Shown here: one piece after another, positions 35,614-45,640 of the stretch | How the letters are laid out: every line of letters starts with the position of its first letter | Position numbering within the stretch: position 1 is the first letter of the stretch | From: DASUAS01 sp963750045 | GTDB lineage: Bacteria; Actinomycetota; Acidimicrobiia; IMCC26256; DASPTH01 | Assembly: GCA_963750045.1 (NCBI GenBank) | Contig: CAVVPD010000003.1 | Span: 496,001-560,000, forward strand | Length of the DNA stretch: 64,000 nucleotides | Direction: 5' to 3' | Made by a program: the position numbers and the translations under genes | Notes under the pieces: model-generated | Databases searched by the model: none | What the model was told of the DNA's origin: nothing | Seen by the model: the letters and a program-made list of their open reading frames with translations, nothing else

Positions 35614-36895
35614 TCAGCCCCGCGCGCTCGCGTCGGAGCTCGTGGTGGCGGCCCATCATCTCGACCGCCTTGCGCTGCAGATCGGCGGGCGGGTCGGGCA
35701 GGAGCACGGGACCGTGCTCCCGGCTCGGCAGCATCACCGTGGCATTCGCCGGCGCGGTGACGACGTCGCGCTGGTTGGTGGCCCGGAACTCGACGTCGAC
35801 GAGACACCGGCCGTCCTCGACGCGCTTGCCCGTGACCTCGCCGGTGATCACGTGGGCGTCGCCGACGTAGTTGAACTTGCGCATCTCGTCGTGCTGGCGG
35901 AAGAGCCAGCCGTCGTCCCCGATCCAGTCAGTGAGGTAGTGGGTGAGCCAGCACTCGCGGATCACCGCGTAGTCGTAGGCCATCGGGTTGCCGATCGCCT
36001 GGGCCCAGTCGCTCTCCCAGTGCACCCGCTGCGACACGTCGGGGATGCCGGCCGCGTTCTTGATGTAGAACTTCGGGATCCGCTGCCGGTTCTTGTAGCC
36101 GATGCGCGACGACGAGATGTTGTAGGGCGCGAAGCCGTACCCGCCGGCGTGGAAGCACACGATCTCGGTGAGCGTGAGCGGCCCCTTGGCCATCTTGGGG
36201 AGCTCCTCGCCGACCTCGACGTCCTCGAAGTACCGCGTCCGTGCTCCCCGGGCCTGTTCGGACGCGTAGATCTCGTCCAGCGCGGCGATCTGCTCGTCGG
36301 TGTAGGTCGCCGGCTCGATGTCGGCGTACTTGCCCTTGTCGCGCGCGGTCTTGCGCTCCGTGTGGATCATGAGCACGCGGTTCACCTGCACGATCTCGGC
36401 GCGCTGGTTCATGCGCACCGTCCGGGACACGCGGATCACCGAGCGCTCGGCGAACTCCGACTTCTTCACCTCGGTCGACTCGATCCCGCCGAAGCTGAAC
36501 AGCTCGTCGCCCGGAAGCAGCGGCCGGTACCACTCGGTGCTCTGGCCCGAGACGAACACGTGGATGCCGGCGAAGACCCCCCGCGTCGCCGTGCGGATCT
36601 CCTCCGGGATGCGGTCGCCCTCGAGCGACGACCCCATCGCGATCCCCATCATCGGTGGCGCGATCGGGGTGCCCCAGCGAGTCGTCGGTCCGTGGTCCTC
36701 GTCGACGAAGAGCGGGTTGTCGTCGCCGTAGCCGCGGGCGAAGTTGCGGATCGCGTCGGGCGTCAGCACCTTGTAGAACTCGCGCCCGCCCCGGGCCGCG
36801 TCGACCCCGACGAGGAGCTTCGAGCGCTCGATGTCCTCGTCGGTGATGCGGTAGGAGATCTCGCGTTCGATCTCTTCCTGCATGTCGGCCATCAT
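35614..36895 (-). CDS. Double hot-dog (MaoC-like) dehydratase (frameshift near 3' end)
   Basis: About 427 residues with two hot-dog regions. The first (YKVLTPDAIRNFARGYGDDNPLFVDEDHGPTTRWGTPIAPPMM) has the D-N-P-L dehydratase box. The second (FEDVEVGEELPKMAKGPLTLTEIVCFHAGGYGF ... NPMAYDYAVIRECWLTHYLTDWIGDDGWLF) is the matching partner domain. It would hydrate an enoyl-CoA. The raw open frame runs 300 nt further, antisense to the convergent ligase gene, which is implausible. One extra base in the gcgcgcgg tract (about 35620-35630) would put the stop at 35614, next to that gene's stop. ATG 36895 has GAAGGGAC upstream. Confidence 0.85.
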
Positions 36896-36918
36896 GGGTC
36901 CCTTCGCCGGAGTTGCGG

Positions 36919-36924
36919 AGTATA
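36919..36924 (-). promoter_or_regulatory. -10-like box for the double hot-dog gene
   Basis: The minus strand reads TATACT here, 24 nt before the ATG at 36895, inside the AT-rich divergent spacer 36896-36956. TTGACC lies too close upstream to be its -35, so this may be an extended -10 or a regulated promoter with an activator. The same spacer has the palindromes GTATAC and AATATT. Confidence 0.35.
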
Positions 36925-36956
36925 CAGGTCAATATTTTCGGGTGACGGGGGCACTG

Positions 36957-38551
36957 GTGACGACGACTGAGGGCTTGGTGCCGTCGACGGGGCGACCGCG
37001 CCTCCCGGTCGGCGCGCAGACCATCCCCGAGGCGCTCACCGTGGCCCGGGCGCGGACGCCTGACGCCGAGGCGCTCGTCGGCCGTCACGCGCGCCTGACC
37101 TTCGGCGAGCTCGACGACCAGGTGCGCCGGGCGGCGGCGGGGCTCGCGGCGGCCGGGGTGCAACCGGGCGATCGCGTCGCCGGGTCGATGGCCAACCATC
37201 CCGAGCTGGTCGTCGCCTTCCTCGCCGCCATGCACCTCGGCGCGATCTGGGTCGGGATCAACCGGGCGCTCACCCTGGCCGAGCAGCGGTACCTGCTGGA
37301 AGACGCGGGCGCGGCGGTCTTCGTCGGCGACCACTCCACCACTGCCGAGATCGACGCGGCACGGGCCGAGCTCCCCGACCTGCGGATGGTGCTCGACGCC
37401 GAGCCGGGTGACGCCACGACGTCGTGGGCCCGGATGCTGCGCGCCGCCGATCCCGCCGACGCGCCCGACGCCGGCGACGTCGACCCCTTCGGTCCCGCCG
37501 CCATCGCCTACACGAGCGGCACCACCGGCCGACCGAAGGGGGTGGTGCACAGCCAGCACAACCTGCTGCTCGTCGGCGCGGTCGCGATCGTGAACCAGCC
37601 GTCGCCCGAGGGGCGCATCGGCGTGGTGCTCCCGCTCACCATCCTCAACCTCATGATCCTCGGACCGGTCAGCGCGCTGCAGCTGGGGTGGTGCCTCGTG
37701 TGCATCGACCGCATCGACCCGGTCGGCCTGGCCACGTGGATCCGCGACGAGCGGGTGAGCAGCATGTCGGCCGTCCCCACCACGATCCACGACCTGCTCA
37801 CGCATCCCGACGTCTCGCCCGACGACCTCGCCACCCTGACCCGGCCGGGCTCGGGCGGGGGCGCGACACCGGAGAGCTTCCGCCGGCTCTACCAGGCACG
37901 CTTCGGCAAGCGGCTCACGACGGGTTACGGGCTCACCGAGGCGCCGACCGCGGTCACCGTCGAGGATCCCGAGCTGCCGGCCGTGCCCGACGGGTCGGGC
38001 GCGCGCTCCCCCACGTGTCGGTCACCGTCCGCGACGACGACGGCGGCGTGCTGGCCCCGGGCGAGGTGGGTGAGGTGTGCGTCGGCCCCGCCGACGCCGG
38101 CGTGTTCGCCGGCGTCTACACCCCGATGCTCGGCTACTGGAACCGACCCGAGGCGACCGCCGAAGCCCTGCGTGACGGCATCCTCTTCACCGGCGACCTG
38201 GGGTACCTCACCGCCGACGGCGACCTGGTGATCACCGACCGCAAGGGCGACCTCATCCTGCGCGGCGGCGCCAACGTCTATCCCGCCGAGGTCGAACGGG
38301 TGCTGCACGAGGAGCCGCGCGTGGCGGCGTGCGCGGTGGTCGGTCTCCCCGACGAACGGTTGGGCGAGCGCGTCGCCGCCGCCGTCGTGGTCGCGGGCGG
38401 TGAGACGCTCACCCCGGAGGAGCTCCGCGAGCACTGCGCCGCTTCGCTCGCCCGGTACAAGATCCCCGAGCGGTTCCTGTTCGTCGACGAGCTCCCGCGC
38501 AACGCGATGGGCAAGGTCGTGAAGCGCCTGCTCGTCCCGAGCTTCGGGTGA
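36957..38551 (+). CDS. Acyl-CoA synthetase (AMP-forming, frameshifted)
   Basis: About 531 residues after repair. LTFGELDDQVRRAAAGLAAAGVQPGDRVAG, AAIAYTSGTTGRPKGVVHSQ and TTGYGLTEAPTAVTVED are in the first frame. The frame breaks near 38000-38010 in cgggcgcgcgct and continues with ALPHVSVTVRDDDGGVLAPGEVGEV, FTGDLGYLTADGDLVITDRKGDLILRGGANVYPAEVE and the lysine in GKVVKR. One lost base explains it. Start at GTG 36957, or the in-frame GTG 36942 behind an AT-rich spacer. The stop overlaps the thioesterase start (GTGA). Confidence 0.88.
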
Positions 38552-39375
38552 ACGACCGTGCGCCTTTGACCGCAACCAGACGCGCGAGCGACCAGGCCTT
38601 CCTCGGGCTGGTCGCCGACGGCCCGACCACCGCCTCGGTCGAGGTGACCCACAAGCTCATGAGCCCGCGCGGATCGTTCTACGGGGGCGCGGGCCTGGCG
38701 ATCGTGTGCGCCATGATGGAAGAAGCCACCGAGCGCGACACGATGTGGAGCACGGTGCAGTTCGTCTCCGGGGCGGAGCACGGCGATCGGCTCGCGTTGC
38801 GGACCGAGGTCGTCGCCGCCGGCTACCGGACCTCGCAGGTGCGCGTCACCGCGCACACCGCGGGACGCGAGGTGTTCACCGCGGTCGGCGCCACCGGCGC
38901 CTCCGGCGGTCGAGTGTCCGCGACCTTCGCGACGATGCCGACCGTCGACCTCGTCGACGAGTGCGTCCGGGCAGACTGGCCGAGCCCGAGCGTTCGCGCC
39001 GAGACCCACTTCGGCACCACGGAGGTGCGCGAGACCGTGGTGCACGGCGGCCCCGAAGGTGGCGCGGCACCGAGCATGGCGTTGTGGGCGCGCGTCGAGG
39101 GACGGCCCCCGTGGACGCCCGCCATGCTCGGCTACGTCGCCGACGTCGTGCCCATGTCGATCCACCGCGCCGTCGGGACCCGCACCCCCGGCGGGATGAG
39201 CCTCGACAACTCGTTGCGGGTGGGCCCGACCGCCGACACCGAATGGGTGCTGCTCGCGCTGCATCCCGAGGCCGCGCACGAGGGCTACGCGCACGGCACC
39301 GTCCGCCTCTGGTCGCCGGACGGCGTGCTCATGGGCACCGCCGCCCAGACCTTCGCGCTCCGGACCCGAGCCTGA
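38548..39375 (+). CDS. Acyl-CoA thioesterase-like double hot-dog protein
   Basis: A 275-residue protein of the TesB/TE-II type. The first half is VEVTHKLMSPRGSFYGGAGLAIVCAMMEEAT and VQFVSGAEHGDRLALRTEVVAAGYRTSQVRV. The second has WTPAMLGYVADVVPMSIHRAVGTRTPGGMSLDNSLRV, where Asp, Ser/Thr and Asn/Gln of the TesB site are expected (LDNSLRV). It would release a free acid from CoA, countering or balancing the synthetase encoded just upstream with which it shares a GTGA overlap. A hydratase role is the alternative. Confidence 0.82.
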   Translation: MNDRAPLTATRRASDQAFLGLVADGPTTASVEVTHKLMSPRGSFYGGAGLAIVCAMMEEATERDTMWSTVQFVSGAEHGDRLALRTEVVAAGYRTSQVRVTAHTAGREVFTAVGATGASGGRVSATFATMPTVDLVDECVRADWPSPSVRAETHFGTTEVRETVVHGGPEGGAAPSMALWARVEGRPPWTPAMLGYVADVVPMSIHRAVGTRTPGGMSLDNSLRVGPTADTEWVLLALHPEAAHEGYAHGTVRLWSPDGVLMGTAAQTFALRTRA

Positions 39376-39394
39376 CGGGTCGCGGTCTCGATCG

Positions 39395-40312
39395 CTATCG
39401 GACCGCGATGGCGTTGGGTGGCGACGCGACTCCTCCGGGCATGTTGAGCGGCGCTGAGGTCAGGAACGCGTCGTAGGTGCCGGCGGCGGCGCAGTCGTCG
39501 GCGAGCGCGTCGAGGTCCCAGAGCTCACCGAGGGGAAGGCCGAGCAACGGCAGCAGCATCGTGTGCAAGAACGGTCGCGCCGGCGGGATCACTTCGACCG
39601 CCGGGTTGTCGGACGCCACCGCGCTGATGTGCAGGTCCCACAACACCCCGGGCACGTCGGCCCCCGCGAGTCCCGGCGTGCGCGGTGTGGCCGCGTGCGC
39701 TTCGCGCCCGGCGCGGTCGAGCCCGCGGTACCACGTGAGGTAGCCGGTACGCACCAACAGCACGTCGCCGGTCTCGATCGGGCTGCCCTGAGCGGCGAGG
39801 CACGCGAGCAGGTCGTCGGCCGAGATGGGATCGGCCGATCCCTGGCGCAGCGGCCGGCCGTCGTGCTCGCGCCAGCGAGCCACGTCGGCGAGCACCGCGC
39901 GCCCGACGATCCCGTTCACCGCCCAGTGGTGCACGCCGTGCTCGGCGTCGGGCACGCCGCCGTAGTGGCCGTGCTCGCGGTGACCCAGGTGGCGGAAGCC
40001 GTCCCACTGCGACGACGACTGCGTGTTCCACCCGTGATAGATGTCGTCGTGGACCTCGTTCGGCGCGTCGGTGACCTCGTGGCGGAAGGGCTCGCGCCCG
40101 AACAGGGTCGGGTCGGGCTGGGTGAGGTCCAGGTTGAGCCCGAAGGTGCGGCCGGTGCGGATCGACGCCCCCGCCGCCAGGACCCGTGCCGGCGTCAGCA
40201 GGTTGAGGGCGCCGAGCACGTCGTGGTCGCCCCACACGCCCCAGGAGGAGCCGGGCGGCAGGCCCTCACGGACGGGGAGGTCGGCGTAGGCGGGCAGGGT
40301 CGGATCGTCCAC
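39395..40312 (-). CDS. Cyclase/kynurenine formamidase-like family protein
   Basis: About 305 residues of the metal-dependent cyclase family (PF04199). The start VDDPTLPAYADLPVREGLPPGSSWGVWGDHDVLGALNLLTPARV and the motif SSQWDGFRHLGHREHGHYGG, with Asp/His metal positions, are characteristic, followed by DVLLVRTGYLTW. Members hydrolyse amide or ring bonds such as formylkynurenine or lactone-like compounds. I choose GTG 40312; the frame is open to 40411 but that part lacks family character. Divergent from the fused acyl-CoA dehydrogenase at 40438. Confidence 0.83.
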   Translation of the reverse strand: MDDPTLPAYADLPVREGLPPGSSWGVWGDHDVLGALNLLTPARVLAAGASIRTGRTFGLNLDLTQPDPTLFGREPFRHEVTDAPNEVHDDIYHGWNTQSSSQWDGFRHLGHREHGHYGGVPDAEHGVHHWAVNGIVGRAVLADVARWREHDGRPLRQGSADPISADDLLACLAAQGSPIETGDVLLVRTGYLTWYRGLDRAGREAHAATPRTPGLAGADVPGVLWDLHISAVASDNPAVEVIPPARPFLHTMLLPLLGLPLGELWDLDALADDCAAAGTYDAFLTSAPLNMPGGVASPPNAIAVR

Positions 40313-40437
40313 GACCGAATCATCGCGCGCCGTTGTGCCGAGCGCATCGGGCACGGATAGGTTGGCGAGCAGCTGCTTCTCGGGCCGCGCCACGTTCGGC
40401 CACTCTCGCACGCCACGCCATCCTCTGGAGGACCGTC

Positions 40438-42556
40438 ATGGCCATCGCGATCTCCGACGACCACCTCGAGCTCGAGGGGGTCGCGACCGCGTTCCTCGAG
40501 CGCACCGGCGCCCGGGCCGAGGCGCGTTCGTTGCTCGACGCCCCCGAGGAGGCGCTTCCCCTGGCGTGGAAGGAGATGGCCGACCTGGGTTGGCTCGGGC
40601 TGCACGTCCCCGAGGCCCACGGCGGCTCCGGCTTCGGGTTCTCCGAGCTGGTCGTGGTGCTCGAGGCCCTCGGCGCCGCAGTCGCGCCGGGCCCGTTCCT
40701 GCCCACGGTGTGGGCGTCGGCGGTCATCGCCGCGTGCGGGACCGACGCGGCAGCAGTCCAACTTCCTCCCCGGCCTCGCCGACGGGTCGGTGCGCGGCGC
40801 GGTCGGGACCGACGAGCGCAGCGCCCTCGTCCTCGGGGCCGGCCTCGCCGAGCTGTTCCTCGTTGCGCGCGGAGAAGACCTGGTGGTCGCGACGCGCGAC
40901 GACGTCGAGATCGCCGTTCCTGCCAACACCGACGCCACCCGGCGCGCGGGCACCGTGCGTCTCGTCGGCTCGCCCGCCGAGGACCGCGTCCTGCCCGGCG
41001 CACGCGCCACCGCAGTCACCATCGGACGCCTGCTCGCCGCCGCCGAGGCATCGGGCGGCGCACACCTGTGCGTGACCATGGCGAGCGACTACGCGAAGGT
41101 GCGCGAGCAGTTCGGCCGTGTGATCGGCGTGTTCCAGGCGGTGAAGCACCAGGCCGCCGACATGCTCGTCGCCGCGCAGCTCGCCACCGCCGCGGTGTGG
41201 GACGCCGCGCGCACCGAACCCGGCACCCCCGAGTTCGAGCTCGCGGTCGACGTCGCAGCGGTGCAGGGACTGCCCGCGTTCGTCATGTGCGCCGAGAAGA
41301 ACATCCAGCTCCACGGCGGCATCGGCTTCACGTGGGAGCACGACGCCCACATCATCCTGAAACGTGCGGTCGCGCTCGCCGCGCTGTTCGGCCCCGTCGG
41401 CGCCATCGAGGCCGACGTCACCCGCCTCGCCGCGGCCGGCGTGGTGGGCGCGCACGCGGTCGAGCTCCCGCCCGAGGCCGAGGTCTTCCGCGCCGAGGTC
41501 CGCGCGTTCATCGAGAACTACCAGGGGCTGCCCGACGACGCCCGGCTCGAGGTGTTCCTCGACTCGGGCTACGCGCTCGCGCACTGGCCGAAGCCGTGGG
41601 GCCGCGCGGCCGGCGCGGTGGAGCAGCTCGTGGTCGACGAGGAGCTGCGCGCCGCCGGTGTCCGCCGGCCCGAGTACGGCATCGGCGGGTGGATCATCCA
41701 GACCCTCACCCAGCACGCCGATCCCGACCAGATCGAGCGGTGGGTCCGGCCCAGCCTCGAGCACGAGTACGTCTGGTGCCAGCTGTTCAGCGAGCCCGGC
41801 GCCGGTTCCGACGCCGCCGGGATCCGCACGCGCGCGACCAAGGTCGACGGCGGGTGGGTCGTCAACGGTCAGAAGGTGTGGACGAGCGGCGCCGCGTCCT
41901 GCAACCGTGGCTTCGCCACCGTGCGCACCGACCCCGACAAGCCCAAGCACGACGGCATCACCATGATGGTGATCGACCTGCATGCCAGCGGCGTCGAGGT
42001 CCGGCCGCTGCGCGAGGCGAGCGGCGGCGAGATGTTCTGCGAGGTGTTCTTCGACGACGTGTTCGTGCCGGACGAGGACGTGGTGGGTCCGGTCGACGGC
42101 GGGTGGCGCGTGGCCCGCTCGACGCTCGGGAACGAACGGGTGAGCATCGGCGGGGGCTCGGTCGGCGATCCGCTGTTCGACCTCCTCGACCTCTACCACC
42201 GCCACGCCGACGGCGACGCCGCCGCCGCGCAGGCGATCGGTCGGCTCCTCGCCGAGCGTCGGGGGATGCGCCTCCTCAACCTCCGCTCGGCCGAACGCGC
42301 GGTGGCCGGAGCCGAACCGGGGCCCGAGGGCAACGTGGCCAAGCTGCTGAGCGCCGAGCACACCCAGCGGGTGGCGGCGCTCGGCCTGCGACTCATCGGG
42401 CCCGCCGGCGCGCTCACCGAGGGCCCCGACGCCGGGGTTCCCGCGACCGAGGTGTTCGCCCGTTGCCTGTCGATCGCGGGCGGCACGTCGGAGATCGTCC
42501 GCAGCCAGATCGGCGAGCGGCTCCTCGGTCTCCCCCGCGACCCCCTGCTGCGCTGA
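40438..42556 (+). CDS. Tandem-fused acyl-CoA dehydrogenase, FadE34-like (frameshifted)
   Basis: About 705 residues with two acyl-CoA dehydrogenase units in one chain. The N-half (AIAISDDHLELEGVATAFLER ... FGRVIGVFQAVKHQAADMLV ... NIQLHGGIGFTWEHDAHIILKR) is of the reduced type lacking the SEP-GSD motif. The C-half, from about residue 346 (EVFRAEVRAFIENYQG), has QLFSEPGAGSDAAGIRTRATKVDGGWVVNGQKVWTSGA and CLSIAGGTSEIVRSQIGERLLGLP. This is the layout of FadE34/ChsE3 of sterol side-chain degradation. The frame breaks near 40755 (gcggcagcagtcc) and continues in the next frame (SNFLPGLADGS). GGAGG lies 6 nt before ATG 40438. Confidence 0.9.
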
Positions 42557-42602
42557 TCGCGCGCTTGGGCGCGCCGACGGAGCCGTCTGCCATGCTCTGG
42601 CC

Positions 42603-43623
42603 ATGACGTCGACCGCCCCCTCCACCAAGCCGCTCCCTCCCGTCGAGCAGGTACGACCGGGGTTGTGGAGCATCCCGGTGCCGCTCCCCATCCCGCTGCG
42701 CTACGTGTTCGTGTACGCGTTCGAGACCGACCGCGGCCCCTTCATCGTCGACGCGGGATGGAACACCGACGACGCCTTCGACGGCCTGAGTGCCGGGCTG
42801 GAGCACGCCGGCTTCTCGATGGCCGACGTGCAGGGCGTGATGGTCACCCACATCCACCCCGACCACTACGGGCTCGCCGGGAGGGTCCGTGAGAGCTCGG
42901 ACGCGTGGATCGCGCTGCACCCCGCCGACGCCAAGCTCATCCACGACCGCTACGAGGAGCCGACCGACCTGCTCGAGCGCATGGGCGGCATGCTGCGGCG
43001 CCTCGGCGCACCACCCGAAGAGCTCGAGGCGCTGCGCAACGCGTCCATGCCCGTGCGCCCGTTCGTCGACTTCGTGGACCCCGACGTGCTCATGGAGGAC
43101 GGTGACCGGCCCGACATGCCCGGGTGGGACCTCACCGCGGTGTGGACCCCGGGCCACTCCCCCGGGCACCTCTGCTTCTGGGAGGCGACCAACCGGCTCA
43201 TGCTCACCGGCGACTGCGTGCTGCCGCGCATCACGCCGAACATCAACCTGAACCCCCAGACCGAGCCCGACCCCCTCGGCGACTACCTGCGGTCCTTGGA
43301 GAAGCTCGCCGAGTTCGACGCCGAGGAGGCGCTCCCCGCCCACGAGTGGCGCTACGTCGGCCACCACGCCCGCCTGCTCGAGATCCGCGCGCACCACGAG
43401 CAGCGGTTCCTCGAGATCATCGACGCGGTGCGCGACGGCCACGACACCGCGTGGGCGGTCGCGCCCCGCATGGACTGGTCGCGACCGTGGAACCAGCTCG
43501 ACGGCTTCATGCGCCGCTCCGCGATCGGCGAAGCGTTCGCGCACCTGCGCCGCGCTCGTCGTGCGCGGAGTGCTCGACGAGACCGAAGGCGAGCCGTCGC
43601 GCTGGAAGCTGGCGGGGGCGTGA
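42603..43623 (+). CDS. MBL-fold metallo-hydrolase (frameshifted near 3' end)
   Basis: A metallo-beta-lactamase-fold hydrolase of about 339 residues. THIHPDH (HxHxDH) is the zinc site; TPGHSPGHLCFW, GDCVLP and PAHEW provide the further His and Asp ligands. Substrates in this family include lactones, thioesters and glyoxal-derived thioesters. The open frame appears to run straight into the hydratase gene, but the restored frame (after one extra base near 43551 in gcgccgcgc) reads ALVVRGVLDETEGEPSRWKLAGA with a TGA at 43621. So there is no real fusion; the next gene's GTG overlaps that stop. Confidence 0.87.
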
Positions 43624-44447
43624 GCCCCTCCACCAGATCGGACCCCGACGCACCGGTGCTGTGCACGGTCGCGGACGGGGTCGCCACGGTGACCCTCAAC
43701 CGGCCCGACCGGATGAACGCGTGGACCCACGCCATGGAGGTCATGTACTTCGACCTCGTCGACGATCTCGACGACGACCCCGACGTGCGCGCGGTGGTGC
43801 TCACCGGTGCCGGGCGGGGATTCTGTCCCGGGCTCGACGTCGGCGACCTCGCCGATCGCACCCAGGGCGTCGCCGGCCAGGAAGGCGTCGCGCGCCCGAT
43901 CACCTACGCACGCGTGCTGCGCAAGCCGTTGCTCGCCGCGGTCAACGGCGGGTGCGCCGGCATCGGCCTGGTGCAGATCCTCGTCGCGGACCTGCGCTTC
44001 GCGGCCGCCGGCGCCAAGATCGCGACCGCGTTCACCCGGCGCGGCCTGGTCGCGGAGTTCGGCTCCTCGTGGATGTTGCCGCGCGTCGTCGGCGCGGGGA
44101 ACGCCATGGACCTCCTGCTCTCCGGACGCGCCGTCACCGCCGAGGAGGCGCGGGAGATGGGGCTCGTGAACCGGGTCTACCCGGCCGACCAACTGCTCCC
44201 CGCCGCGCAGGCCTACGCCCGCGACCTCGCCACCCACTGCTCACCGCTCGCCATGCAGGCGGTCAAGGCCCAGGTGGCGGCGGACTGGACCCGCGGGCTC
44301 GAGACGTCCCAGGAGGAGGCGCTGCGCCTGGTCAAGGAACCCGCCCGTCGGCCCGACTTCCGCGAAGGCGTCGCGTCCTACGCCGAGCGGCGACCACCCG
44401 AGTTCCCCCGCTCCCGCCTCGGGGTCGGGATGGCTAGGTATTCGTGA
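43620..44447 (+). CDS. Enoyl-CoA hydratase/isomerase family protein
   Basis: A 275-residue crotonase with VATVTLNRPDRMNAWTHAME, FCPGLDVGDLADRT, LAAVNGGCAGIGLVQILVADLRFAA and FTRRGLVAEFGSSWMLPRVVG. The EFGSSW loop carries Glu near the first catalytic position and Ser-Ser in place of the second Glu, as in the closely similar protein at 58812-59629 (which has EHGVSW). It starts at GTG 43620, overlapping the metallo-hydrolase stop by 4 nt, and its own stop overlaps the next acyl-CoA dehydrogenase start. Confidence 0.88.
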   Translation: MSPSTRSDPDAPVLCTVADGVATVTLNRPDRMNAWTHAMEVMYFDLVDDLDDDPDVRAVVLTGAGRGFCPGLDVGDLADRTQGVAGQEGVARPITYARVLRKPLLAAVNGGCAGIGLVQILVADLRFAAAGAKIATAFTRRGLVAEFGSSWMLPRVVGAGNAMDLLLSGRAVTAEEAREMGLVNRVYPADQLLPAAQAYARDLATHCSPLAMQAVKAQVAADWTRGLETSQEEALRLVKEPARRPDFREGVASYAERRPPEFPRSRLGVGMARYS

Positions 44448-45640
44448 ACCTCTTGACCGGTATGGAGCTCGCCGACACCCCCGAGCAGGCACGGACCCGG
44501 GAGGAGATCCGCGACTGGCTGGGCGAGCACCTCGTCGGCGAGTTCGCCCGCCACCCCGGGGTGGGGGGGCCGACCGACGACTCGTACTGGGACCTGCGCC
44601 TGGCGTGGGAACGCGAGCTCGTCGCGGGCGGCTGGCTCGGCATCACCTGGCCGGTCGAGTACGGCGGCCAGGGCGGCAGCCTCGACCGTGAGCTCGTGTT
44701 CCTCGAGGAGCACTTCCGCGCCCGGGCCCCCTACTGGGTCGGCGTGCACGGGCGCGACCTCTTCGGCCCGACGCTGCTGCACGCGGGCACCGCCGAGCAG
44801 AAGGCCCGGTTCCTGCCGCGCATCATGGCCACCGAGGAGATGTGGGGGCAGGGATTCAGCGAACCCGAGGCCGGATCCGACCTCGGCGGCGTGCGGACCC
44901 GAGCCGTGCGCGAGGGCGCCGACTGGGTGGTGAACGGCCAGAAGATCTGGATGACCTTCGGGCACCGTGCCGACTGGCTCTACGTGCTCTGCCGCACCGA
45001 CCCCGACGCGCCCAAGCACCGGGGCGTGTCGTTGCTGCTGCTCTCCGCGGACCAACCCGGAGTCGACATCCGCCCGATCCGCAACCTCGCGGGCGGTGAG
45101 GAGTTCGCCGAGGTGTTCTTCACCGACGCCCGCACCGACGCCGACTTGGTCGTCGGTCCGGTCAACGGGGGTTGGGGCGTGGTGATGGGGACCGTCGGCA
45201 CCGAGCGCGGCACGACCGTGCTGCCGTACCAGGCCGCGTTCGAGCGGCAGCTGCACGAGCTGGTGGCGGCGCTCCAGGCGCGCGGGCGCACCCGCGACCC
45301 GGTGGTCCGTCAACGGTTGGCACGGGCATGGATCGGACTGCAGCTGAACCGCCACAACAACGCGCGCATGCTCACTCGCCTCGTACGAGACGGTGAGCTC
45401 GGCCCGGAGGCGTCCTTGTCGAAGCTGTTCTGGTCGCACTGGCACCGCGACCTGGGCGTGTTGATGATGGACGTGCTCGGCGCCGACACGATGATCGTGG
45501 GCGACGAGTACGCGCTCGACCCGTTCCAGAGCGTCTTCCTCAACTCGCGCGCGGAGACGATCTACGGCGGCACCAGCGAGATCCAGCGCAACATCGTCGC
45601 CGAGCGCGTCCTCGGCCTGCCGAGGGAGCCCCGCCGGTGA
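44444..45640 (+). CDS. Acyl-CoA dehydrogenase
   Basis: A 398-residue, intact member: LGITWPVEYGGQGGSLDREL, QGFSEPEAGSDLGGVRTRAVREGADWVVNGQKIWMTFGHRAD, and IYGGTSEIQRNIVAERVLGLPREP. GTG 44444 makes a GTGA overlap with the hydratase stop; ATG 44462 is another possible start. FAD-linked dehydrogenation of an acyl-CoA is expected, with electrons going to ETF. It sits in the plus-strand series fused dehydrogenase, metallo-hydrolase, hydratase, dehydrogenase, luciferase-like oxidoreductase, which all touch or overlap and should be one transcript. Confidence 0.93.
   Translation: MNLLTGMELADTPEQARTREEIRDWLGEHLVGEFARHPGVGGPTDDSYWDLRLAWERELVAGGWLGITWPVEYGGQGGSLDRELVFLEEHFRARAPYWVGVHGRDLFGPTLLHAGTAEQKARFLPRIMATEEMWGQGFSEPEAGSDLGGVRTRAVREGADWVVNGQKIWMTFGHRADWLYVLCRTDPDAPKHRGVSLLLLSADQPGVDIRPIRNLAGGEEFAEVFFTDARTDADLVVGPVNGGWGVVMGTVGTERGTTVLPYQAAFERQLHELVAALQARGRTRDPVVRQRLARAWIGLQLNRHNNARMLTRLVRDGELGPEASLSKLFWSHWHRDLGVLMMDVLGADTMIVGDEYALDPFQSVFLNSRAETIYGGTSEIQRNIVAERVLGLPREPRR

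Noticed and set aside
42603..44447. An uninterrupted reading frame joining a metallo-hydrolase and an enoyl-CoA hydratase, which would be a novel fusion enzyme.
   Set aside because: The joining segment (RRARRARSARRDRRR) is low-complexity. The neighbouring frame gives a natural end of the metallo-hydrolase with a TGA overlapping the hydratase GTG, so one extra base produces the apparent fusion.
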